Source of the DNA: an uncultured bacterium
GTDB taxonomy: Bacteria > Bacillota > Clostridia > Christensenellales > Pumilibacteraceae
Assembly (NCBI GenBank): GCA_949747725.1
Contig: CATKFJ010000210.1
Coordinates: forward strand, 1-5,117
Direction: 5' to 3'
DNA: 5,117 nucleotides
Part shown: positions 1 through 5,117 of the stretch, piece after piece
Numbering within the stretch: position 1 is the first letter of the stretch
Layout: every line of letters begins with the position of its first letter
Notes under the pieces: model-generated
The model's input: only the letters and a program-made list of their open reading frames with translations
Database searches by the model: none
Told to the model about the DNA's origin: nothing
Program-made: the position numbers and the translations under genes

Positions 1-765
1 AAACGGTTTGATGATAACAAGTATTTTCTCCGCGCCTGTAACAACAAGCTTATCCCCGACAATTTCCTGCTTGCCGGCAAAGAAGTTGACTTTTGCGACT
101 GCGCCGAAATCTGCGCCTGTAGACGACCGTGCAGAAAAATACAGCCAATAGTTTTCGCATTTGACATTTACGTTATCGGGCGTAGCCGAAACGGCGACAA
201 GCGTACGCGCGTTGAATTTATCGTGAACGGCAAAACTAAACGCCGCGTCGATATTCTTGGATCCGGTCTTGGAAATTTCGTAAACGATGCAATCACGGGC
301 GCGCGACACAAACGCATTGCGCTCAAACCTCGTAGCGCCGTCCTTAAACGAAACCGATGCCTCCGCGCTTTCCATATCCAATACGCGAGTATATTCCTTG
401 GCGGCGCGATCGAGATCCATATCTATTTTAAAATCGCAAAGCGGCAGCGGATAGGACAGCTGCGGACGGTAACCCTTTCTAATAAGCTCGGTAGACAGTA
501 TTTTCTCCGCGCCTATAAAATCGCCTTCGTCTATCTTTTTGCGCACAGCAGGAACTTTTTCGGCAACGTCTTGCAATGCCGAATCCTTACCCTGCCACCA
601 AAGATCTCCGTGAGTGATCATTACCACGTCATTTGCGGCGCCGCCGTATACCGACGCACCTATAACACCGTTGCCGAGCGGCAAGCCTTCGCGCCAACCG
701 CTTCCCCACCATGACGAGGGCTGAGCAAATTTTAATGTGTTCTTCGGTTTTCTCGCAACTGCCAT
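1..765 (-). CDS. GH95-like glycoside hydrolase, N-terminal part (partial, runs off left edge)
   Basis: Seen: an open frame from ATG at 765 continues to base 1 with no stop (255 codons). Residues 20-43 contain W..G.W.EGLPLGNG..GA.VYGG, matching the glycoside hydrolase family 95 opening W..ALPLGNGRLGAMVFGG. Residues 54-58 (DLWWQ) fit the following 'edtLWsGg' block, 73-90 the 'R.li.eG.f.eAe' helix, 103-115 the 'YqplGdL.i' strand, and 124-161 the 'Y.R.LDle.a...v.f..g...R..F.S...d.iVy' strands. This is the beta-sandwich N-terminal domain; the catalytic (alpha/alpha)6 barrel would lie beyond the window. Family knowledge: GH95 includes alpha-1,2-L-fucosidases and some L-galactosidases, acting on host or plant glycans. 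No signal peptide or membrane segment is visible, so a cytoplasmic enzyme acting on imported oligosaccharides is inferred. The start is fixed by AAGGAG seven bases upstream. The substrate cannot be told from this part; family assignment is fairly secure. Confidence 0.82.
   Translation of the reverse strand, partial: MAVARKPKNTLKFAQPSSWWGSGWREGLPLGNGVIGASVYGGAANDVVMITHGDLWWQGKDSALQDVAEKVPAVRKKIDEGDFIGAEKILSTELIRKGYRPQLSYPLPLCDFKIDMDLDRAAKEYTRVLDMESAEASVSFKDGATRFERNAFVSRARDCIVYEISKTGSKNIDAAFSFAVHDKFNARTLVAVSATPDNVNVKCENYWLYFSARSSTGADFGAVAKVNFFAGKQEIVGDKLVVTGAEKILVIIKPF
20..514. repeat. Pair of identical 18-bp direct repeats inside the GH95-like gene
   Basis: The 18 bases at 20-37 and 497-514 are identical, and three of the next four bases also match. 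Both copies are in the same reading frame and encode the hexapeptide GAEKIL (residues 85-90 and 244-249) with the same codons up to the last one. They are 477 bases apart. The two copies sit in different secondary-structure contexts (a helix and a beta-strand edge), so chance is possible. Confidence 0.6.
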
Positions 766-772
766 TACGCAA

Positions 773-778
773 CTCCTT
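773..778 (-). promoter_or_regulatory. Shine-Dalgarno site of the GH95-like gene
   Basis: Read on the minus strand this is AAGGAG, seven bases before the ATG at 765. It is near-consensus and decides the start of the GH95-like gene. Confidence 0.85.
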
Positions 779-804
779 CTTTTCGCTATCGATTTTACAC
801 ATAA

Positions 805-834
805 AGTATAGCACAATTTTGGTTCGTTTGTCTA
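805..834 (-). promoter_or_regulatory. Promoter of the GH95-like gene (extended -10)
   Basis: On the minus strand, TAGACA (829-834) is followed after 18 bases by TATACT (805-810), preceded by TGC, so it has an extended -10. Transcription would start near 798, giving a leader of about 33 bases with the AAGGAG site inside it. This promoter lies downstream of the neighbouring gene's terminator, so the GH95-like gene is probably transcribed on its own. Assigned by inspection only. Confidence 0.65.
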
Positions 835-933
835 CTGTAAAACGGGTATTTTAACAAGCAAAATAACGTTTTATTTAAAAAACATGCCGTTTTCGGCGCA
901 AAATTCACACTCTACGGGGCGAAACACGCCGCA

Positions 934-974
934 ATCGAAATAAACGATATTCGAGCATAGCCGTTTATTTCGAT
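934..974. repeat. Perfect 13-bp inverted repeat with 15-base loop, intergenic
   Basis: The arms 934-946 (ATCGAAATAAACG) and 962-974 (CGTTTATTTCGAT) are perfect reverse complements around a 15-base loop. The repeat lies about 100 bases upstream of the GH95-like promoter and between it and the neighbour's terminator, so it is not in the leader of either gene. On the plus strand five T residues follow at 978-982, which could make it a weak terminator for plus-strand transcripts. The stem is mostly AT and the loop long, so a protein-binding site or a small repeat element is equally possible. The rest of 835-1053 shows no open frame I would defend. Confidence 0.7.
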
Positions 975-994
975 ATGTTTTTATTGCGCCACGC

Positions 995-1026
995 AAAAAC
1001 CGCACAAGATCGTCAGTGCGGTTTTT
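995..1026 (-). terminator. Bidirectional intrinsic terminator after the membrane pseudopeptidase gene
   Basis: The arms 995-1005 (AAAAACCGCAC) and 1016-1026 (GTGCGGTTTTT) are perfectly complementary around a 10-base loop. On the minus strand this gives a GC-rich hairpin ending in a U-tract, 27 bases after the TGA of the 976-residue gene. The A-tract on the other arm makes it symmetrical, so it should also stop plus-strand transcription. Confidence 0.88.
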
Positions 1027-1053
1027 AACGTAGCTATTTACTTTTTATACCGA

Positions 1054-3984
1054 TCACACACTGAATGTGCGCTTTATAACAATGCCGCCGCTGAGATTAT
1101 CGTAAACATCGGTACCTGCAAAATCTACCTTAAGCCTGTTCCATTCGTCAACGTTATCAAGCGCAGTATCGGAGCCGGCAACGGATACCGCACGGTATTC
1201 TTCATACTCGAACGTTGACGGTTTTGCGCCCTCGATCTCCATTGTAAAGTTACCGAAACCGTACGGCATGCGTAATACTATTTCGCTCTTATTATTAAAC
1301 TCGTAAACGTATCCGTTATAGCCGCTGTCTGTCTTTGACTGCTCTTTAACGGTAATTTTGGTAATAGACCGTGCCGACGGGATCTTGATCGTCACATACG
1401 AATACGCGCCGTCGAAAGTAGTTACATTATAAACATCGTCCGTCTTGTTTATAGTCGGCTCGTTGGAAATAATTCCGCTCGTGCTGTAGTTGACGTTTTT
1501 GACATACTTGCCGTCCGACCACTCGAGATCGGTAAGCGAATACCGTGCGAACTTGTAAGTCATTAGATCGTCTATAACAAGCCGTTGAGTTTCCGTGCCG
1601 CTCGCGTCCTTGGTCCACTCGTAAACAAGCGCATCGTTATATATGGCGTTCTCATAGCTTGTATAGCCGGTAAGAGTTTTGCCGAAGCTAACGCCGAATC
1701 CGCCCGAAAAAAGCGCTACGACAATGCCGAGTACGGTAAGCACGCTTATACCGAAATAGTTTTTGTAATTAACGGCAACTTTCTCTTTTTCCACACGCTT
1801 GAATGTTTGTTCGGTAAACTTGCCTTTCTTTGCCCTATCCTCTACCTTTTCGGTAACGACGCGTTCTACGCGTATGGTGCGCATGGGCAGTTTTTTGGCT
1901 ACTTTATCGAATACGGCGCGCGTGCGATCGAGATACGGCACCGCCACACCGAGAATGCCCGTGAACGGCATCATGATAACGGGAAGCAATACAAGCGGCA
2001 ACAACCACATAAGCGCCGATATTTCAGCCATAACAAGCGGCAAGCATATCGCGACGGGTATTGCGTACAAATACAGTCTGTCTAAGCCCATGCCGAATTT
2101 GTTTTTAAATATTTTGTGACAGCACACGCTTACAAGCAGTACTGCCGTAAGCAACATGCCGAGCCACGACGTCATGAACGAATACGCGGGGCAAGCGAAG
2201 CTCATTACCGCGCCGACAATGCCGAATAGCATCGCCGTGCCGCGCACTGCGTCGGACGAAGTAACTCTGAACAACTTTTTATAAAGCGTAGTAAACCCGA
2301 ATGCCGCGGCGACCGAAACGATCATTGCGGCAATAAGGATCGCTGCGTTAAAGTAACGAACGCTCGTTATCGCGTGAATGGGAAGCACGCCGAATCCCGT
2401 AAGCATTAACGTTACCAAGAAATAGGAAGCTACGGTCGCCGCGAGCGTGCTTGCAATCACAAGCAACTGCAAGCCCGCCGCTTTAAACATATTTTTGATC
2501 GAGAACGTCTTTTTAAGCGCCATGGCGGTTATTACGCCGGCTATAAGCGCTATAATGAGCGCGCCTATCACATACGACGCAACGGAAGTATAAACTATAG
2601 TGCCGCCGCCCAAATACGAAAATATTACCATGTTATCGTCACGTTCGGACGTAAACGTTTTATTGCTAACGGTAAATTCTTCGATATAATTTTTAAGGAA
2701 CGCCGCTTGCTGATTCAATACAGCGTCGGAAATATCGTCGACCGTATCGAGCGGAGATTGCGCTTTATCCATGCCGCCGAGCAAAGCTATCTGTACCGAG
2801 GGGATATCGCCGAATGCCTTTACGGCATTTTTATTTGCAAGCTCCGCGCCGAGCGTATCGGGTATGACGGACGAATCGAACGTGTTATAAACGTTTGTAA
2901 CGCGCGTAAGATAATCGTAGCCGGCTTCGCCGACATCGGTAAGCGCGAGCGTTCCGCCGTTGCCGTAGGCGTCGAGATTCACGCCTGCCTTTGCACGCGA
3001 AACCACATTGTTCAAGCCTTCAAACGATTTTATAAATACATACGATCCGAATGCGTTATCGAGTTCTTCGGTAAACACAACGATCAAATCGTTATCGAAC
3101 TTACTCCCCTCGCTCGCATATTTTACGAGCGGGCGCATGGCATTGGCGACAAACGCCGCATTCTGAGCGGCACCGTCGGTATCGATGCGGCTGTCGTAAC
3201 GCACGGTGATTATTACTGCTCCGGCGTTTTCTTTGTCGGACGGGATCGCCGCAACAACATTGTTGAGCACCGCTCCCGTAAGGTATTTCGAAACACCCAT
3301 TTCGTCCTGCAACGAAACGGACGGAGTAGCCGTTTGAACGGTGACCGTGGGCGCTTTTGAGCCGTTTACGACAGCCCATTCGGTAACTGTCGCAACGTCG
3401 TCTACGGTTGCGTCATCGTCGTCATCGTCCGTGCGCTTTTCTGCGACATAAGTAAATCCGCCGCCCGTCAAACCGTTGACGATATAATCGCGCGCCGAAA
3501 CGATACCCGTAGACGAAGACATCGACGAACGCGAAAGTTTGGTAAGTTCGGCTATATCCGCTTTTACGTCGATCAAATAACTCGCGTCGTAAACATTCGA
3601 ACTGCAACCGAAAACGCCGTCCATGATCGAGAATATCATCATTACGACAACCAACAGCGCAAGCACGGGATAGTATACCGCTTTGAATATTTTGTTTTTA
3701 GCCAAATCGACAGTCGCGCCGCGAGGCTTGTCCGACTTGATTTTGCGTTCTTTCGCATCGGCTTTCACATCGTTTTCGGATACTTCTTCCGCACTCTCTT
3801 TAACAGACGGGCTGTCCGTATCGACATTCTGTTCTGCCTGTCGGGTATCTGCGGCTACGTCCGTAGCGGGCTTCTCCGCGTCGACTGCCGCATCTTCTTC
3901 GACAGCTGTCGAGCGCACTTCCGCCGTGTCCGTCCGATCGATATTCGGCTCTTCTTTTTCGATTGAATTTTCTTCGTTACTCAT
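1054..3984 (-). CDS. Nine-helix membrane protein with degenerate M28-peptidase domain (ERMP1/FXNA-like architecture)
   Basis: 976 residues. Order seen: acidic low-complexity tail (1-80), basic stretch (79-101), helix 1 (about 102-122), M28-like domain (about 135-437), helices 2-8 (about 463-488, 501-530, 546-566, 582-600, 604-622, 636-656, 658-684), a basic loop (686-740), helix 9 (743-765) and a beta-rich tail (770-976). The positive-inside rule puts the M28 domain and the C-terminal domain outside the cell. The M28 fold is supported by RYDS (262-265), DGAAQN (270-275), VVFTEELDNAFGS (302-314), GVNLDAYG (334-341) and QSPLDTVDDI (409-418). These align with family blocks HyDS, pGAsDN, EElGllGS, NlDmiG and HTpeDT. 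Ligand positions read R262 (expected H), Q274 (expected D), E306/E307 kept, D338 kept, Q409 (expected H). Loss of peptidase activity is therefore inferred. The start is supported by GGAG five bases upstream. The role is unknown; a cell-envelope scaffold or ligand-binding protein is a guess. Confidence 0.82.
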   Translation of the reverse strand: MSNEENSIEKEEPNIDRTDTAEVRSTAVEEDAAVDAEKPATDVAADTRQAEQNVDTDSPSVKESAEEVSENDVKADAKERKIKSDKPRGATVDLAKNKIFKAVYYPVLALLVVVMMIFSIMDGVFGCSSNVYDASYLIDVKADIAELTKLSRSSMSSSTGIVSARDYIVNGLTGGGFTYVAEKRTDDDDDDATVDDVATVTEWAVVNGSKAPTVTVQTATPSVSLQDEMGVSKYLTGAVLNNVVAAIPSDKENAGAVIITVRYDSRIDTDGAAQNAAFVANAMRPLVKYASEGSKFDNDLIVVFTEELDNAFGSYVFIKSFEGLNNVVSRAKAGVNLDAYGNGGTLALTDVGEAGYDYLTRVTNVYNTFDSSVIPDTLGAELANKNAVKAFGDIPSVQIALLGGMDKAQSPLDTVDDISDAVLNQQAAFLKNYIEEFTVSNKTFTSERDDNMVIFSYLGGGTIVYTSVASYVIGALIIALIAGVITAMALKKTFSIKNMFKAAGLQLLVIASTLAATVASYFLVTLMLTGFGVLPIHAITSVRYFNAAILIAAMIVSVAAAFGFTTLYKKLFRVTSSDAVRGTAMLFGIVGAVMSFACPAYSFMTSWLGMLLTAVLLVSVCCHKIFKNKFGMGLDRLYLYAIPVAICLPLVMAEISALMWLLPLVLLPVIMMPFTGILGVAVPYLDRTRAVFDKVAKKLPMRTIRVERVVTEKVEDRAKKGKFTEQTFKRVEKEKVAVNYKNYFGISVLTVLGIVVALFSGGFGVSFGKTLTGYTSYENAIYNDALVYEWTKDASGTETQRLVIDDLMTYKFARYSLTDLEWSDGKYVKNVNYSTSGIISNEPTINKTDDVYNVTTFDGAYSYVTIKIPSARSITKITVKEQSKTDSGYNGYVYEFNNKSEIVLRMPYGFGNFTMEIEGAKPSTFEYEEYRAVSVAGSDTALDNVDEWNRLKVDFAGTDVYDNLSGGIVIKRTFSV

Positions 3985-3989
3985 TACTG

Positions 3990-3993
3990 CTCC
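3990..3993 (-). promoter_or_regulatory. Shine-Dalgarno site of the membrane pseudopeptidase gene
   Basis: Read on the minus strand this is GGAG, five bases before the ATG at 3984. The spacing is slightly short but acceptable, and no other in-frame start nearby has a better site. Confidence 0.7.
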
Positions 3994-4017
3994 GTATAGA
4001 TTTATAGACTTAACGAT

Positions 4018-4046
4018 ATTTTACCATACTTAAAAGATTATTACAA
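4018..4046 (-). promoter_or_regulatory. Putative promoter of the membrane pseudopeptidase gene
   Basis: On the minus strand TTGTAA (4041-4046) is followed after 17 bases by TAAAAT (4018-4023). The start would be near 4011, leaving a leader of roughly 27 bases that contains the GGAG site. The -35 partly overlaps the palindrome CAATTG (4044-4049). The elements are imperfect in an AT-rich stretch, so confidence is moderate. Confidence 0.5.
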
Positions 4047-4078
4047 TTGATTTCGCATGAGTTTTGAAAATTTTTCTC

Positions 4079-4100
4079 TTGACAGTCAATTAGATTTGAC
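4079..4100. promoter_or_regulatory. Cluster of three TTGAC/GTCAA half-sites, candidate operator
   Basis: TTGAC at 4079-4083, GTCAA at 4085-4089 and TTGAC at 4096-4100. The first pair forms the 11-bp palindrome TTGACAGTCAA; the second pair forms GTCAA-N6-TTGAC. The cluster overlaps the P1 -35 and spacer, where a bound protein would block polymerase. The WYL regulator itself is the natural candidate binder, as family members often control their own divergent region. Two of the three copies double as -35 hexamers, so part of the pattern may simply be promoter sequence. Confidence 0.45.
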
Positions 4101-4107
4101 ATATAAT
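4079..4107 (+). promoter_or_regulatory. Consensus promoter P1 of the WYL regulator gene
   Basis: TTGACA (4079-4084), 17 bases, TATAAT (4102-4107): both hexamers and the spacing are exact consensus for the housekeeping sigma factor. Transcription would begin near 4114, about 36 bases before the ATG at 4150. Such a perfect promoter usually needs a repressor, and half-sites overlap it. Confidence 0.82.
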
Positions 4108-4125
4108 TATTAAACTTAATATACT
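4096..4125 (+). promoter_or_regulatory. Possible second, overlapping promoter P2 of the WYL regulator gene
   Basis: TTGACA (4096-4101), 18 bases, TATACT (4120-4125). It is shifted 17-18 bases downstream of P1, so its -35 covers the end of the P1 spacer. Initiation would fall near 4132, still ahead of the Shine-Dalgarno site at 4140-4144. The two promoters could not be used by two polymerases at once. Confidence 0.4.
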
Positions 4126-4139
4126 TTAATATTCATGTC

Positions 4140-4144
4140 GGGAG
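4140..4144 (+). promoter_or_regulatory. Shine-Dalgarno site that sets the WYL regulator start at 4150
   Basis: GGGAG ends five bases before the ATG at 4150. The upstream in-frame ATG at 4135 has only AT-rich sequence before it and would place this site inside the coding region. The site favours 4150. Confidence 0.75.
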
Positions 4145-4149
4145 CAGAA

Positions 4150-5073
4150 ATGCAACAGTCTGTTATATATTCCATACTGATAATCCTTTTGACAAAACGT
4201 CGAGTATCGCGCGACTATTTGGCGGAAAGGTTTTCTGTAAGTAAACGCACAGTATCGCGCTATATCGGCGTGCTCGAAGACGCCGGAGTGCCTATAGTTT
4301 CATCCACCGGTCGCAACGGCGGCATTAAACTTGCCGACGACTATATGATAGATAAAACCTTCCTCTCGGAATCCGAGATAGGGCGGCTGAAAGACGCGCT
4401 CGATAAAACCGCCGACCTTTACGGCGATAAGATAAACCTTGCAATATCCGAAAAATTAGACGCCGTAAATAAAACGCGCGAACAAGATAATTACGCGGTA
4501 AAACAGGACCAACTGTATATAGATTGCGATTACGAACAAGCGGCCATGTTGCGCCCCAAAATAAAAACGCTGTCGCAGGCAATAGAACAGCGCCGTGCCG
4601 TAGAAATAAAATACACCGACGCGCGCGGATATGTTTCCTATCGTACGATAGATCCGTACACGCTTGTATTTAAAGAAGGCGCGTGGTATATATACGCCAT
4701 GTGCAGACTGCGCGGCGATTTCCGCCTGTTCCGTTTATCGCGCATACACGACCTGCGACTTACAAGCAAAGCGTTTACAAAAATCGAAAGCAAGCTGACC
4801 GAAAAGCTCGAGCTCGAATACTACAACGAAATATATGTTGAGCTTGAAATAGAGTTTTTCCCCACCGTGCTCGAAAGCATTATGGATTGGCTCGGCATAG
4901 ACGCGGTGACCGAGCGCGGCACGAAGTACATAGCACGCGCCGAAGTTCCGCTCACCGACGCGCTTATAAAACGATTGCTTTCTTACGGTTCGTCGATAAA
5001 AGTACTAAGTCCGCTCGAATTAAGAGAGCGCGTGCGCGACGAAGCAATGCTCATGTCGAACATATACAAGTAA
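4150..5073 (+). CDS. HTH-WYL-WCX family transcriptional regulator
   Basis: 307 residues from the preferred ATG (312 from the ATG at 4135), close to the usual length of the family. An N-terminal DeoR-type winged helix-turn-helix covers about residues 5-62, with the helix pair at 18-42 (VSRDYLAERF, SVSKRTVSRYI) and the wing near GGIK (57-60). A WYL domain covers about 137-205; its core is DPYTLVFKEGAWYIYA (168-183) followed by FRLFRLSRI (191-199), containing the WY(I/L) signature and the basic residues that typically face a ligand. The WCX extension runs from about 226 to 305. Known for the family: DNA-binding repressors or activators, with WYL sensing a nucleic acid or nucleotide-like ligand. 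It is transcribed divergently from the membrane pseudopeptidase gene, with overlapping half-sites at its promoter, suggesting autoregulation and possibly control of that neighbour. Its ligand and targets are unknown. Confidence 0.9.
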   Translation: MQQSVIYSILIILLTKRRVSRDYLAERFSVSKRTVSRYIGVLEDAGVPIVSSTGRNGGIKLADDYMIDKTFLSESEIGRLKDALDKTADLYGDKINLAISEKLDAVNKTREQDNYAVKQDQLYIDCDYEQAAMLRPKIKTLSQAIEQRRAVEIKYTDARGYVSYRTIDPYTLVFKEGAWYIYAMCRLRGDFRLFRLSRIHDLRLTSKAFTKIESKLTEKLELEYYNEIYVELEIEFFPTVLESIMDWLGIDAVTERGTKYIARAEVPLTDALIKRLLSYGSSIKVLSPLELRERVRDEAMLMSNIYK

Positions 5074-5117
5074 ATCCCGAATATTATTCGACGTATTTCA
5101 AATACTATGCGTATGGA

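Noticed and set aside
223..714. 163-codon plus-strand frame antisense to the GH95-like gene
   Set aside because: The opposite strand carries the recognisable GH95 motifs and an RBS; this frame has neither.
629..814. 61-codon minus-strand frame overlapping the GH95-like start
   Set aside because: Out of frame with the GH95 motifs, and its upstream part overlaps the promoter -10 and leader; it is a shadow frame.
886..897. Small hairpin GCCG-TTTT-CGGC upstream of the GH95-like promoter
   Set aside because: Only four base pairs and no T-tract; such short stems are common by chance.
2707..3360. 217-codon plus-strand open frame opposite the membrane protein gene
   Set aside because: It lies wholly antisense to a well-supported coding region, has no convincing Shine-Dalgarno site and its translation resembles no family.
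3602..3612. Possible lipobox VFGC (residues 124-127) after helix 1 of the membrane protein
   Set aside because: It follows a 100-residue cytoplasmic tail, the -2 residue is Phe, and the protein has eight more helices, so lipoprotein processing is unlikely.
1054..3984. Calling the membrane protein an active M28 aminopeptidase
   Set aside because: Both His ligand positions and the bridging Asp are substituted, so naming an activity would overstate the evidence.
5093..5105. Palindrome GTATTTCAAATAC after the WYL regulator gene
   Set aside because: It has a one-base centre, an AT-rich stem and no following T-run, so it cannot form a normal terminator hairpin; likely chance.

Overview
The window carries three substantial genes and looks like a bacterial chromosome segment. 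Strong Shine-Dalgarno sites (AAGGAG, GGAG, GGGAG), consensus sigma-70/sigma-A type promoters, U-tract terminators and the gene families suggest a Bacillota (Clostridia-like) gut-associated organism. This is an inference from style and content; there is no rRNA or marker gene to prove it.

Layout. (1) Positions 1-765, minus strand: the N-terminal 255 residues of a protein with the GH95-type N-terminal beta-sandwich domain (family of alpha-L-fucosidases and related enzymes). It has no signal peptide and runs off the left edge. It has its own RBS and a promoter with an extended -10. (2) Positions 766-1053: an intergenic stretch with that promoter, a perfect 13-bp inverted repeat of unknown role, and a bidirectional intrinsic terminator. 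(3) Positions 1054-3984, minus strand: a 976-residue membrane protein with an acidic cytoplasmic tail, one membrane helix, an extracytoplasmic M28-peptidase-like domain, seven more helices, a basic cytoplasmic loop, a ninth helix and a beta-rich C-terminal domain. This matches the layout of eukaryotic ERMP1/FXNA and vacuolar Pff1 proteases. Three of the five expected zinc-ligand positions appear to be substituted, so it is probably a pseudopeptidase. (4) Positions 3985-4149: a compact divergent promoter region. (5) Positions 4150-5073, plus strand: a 307-residue HTH-WYL-WCX transcriptional regulator whose better-supported start lies 15 bases inside the longest ORF. (6) Positions 5074-5117: a short tail with no gene and no clear terminator.

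How they may work together: the WYL regulator is divergent from the membrane pseudopeptidase, and a cluster of TTGAC/GTCAA half-sites overlaps the regulator's promoter. Autoregulation, possibly with control of the divergent gene, is the simplest reading. The GH95-like gene lies in the same direction as the membrane protein but is isolated by a terminator and has its own promoter, so it is probably a separate transcription unit. No mobile element, CRISPR array, tRNA or rRNA is visible.
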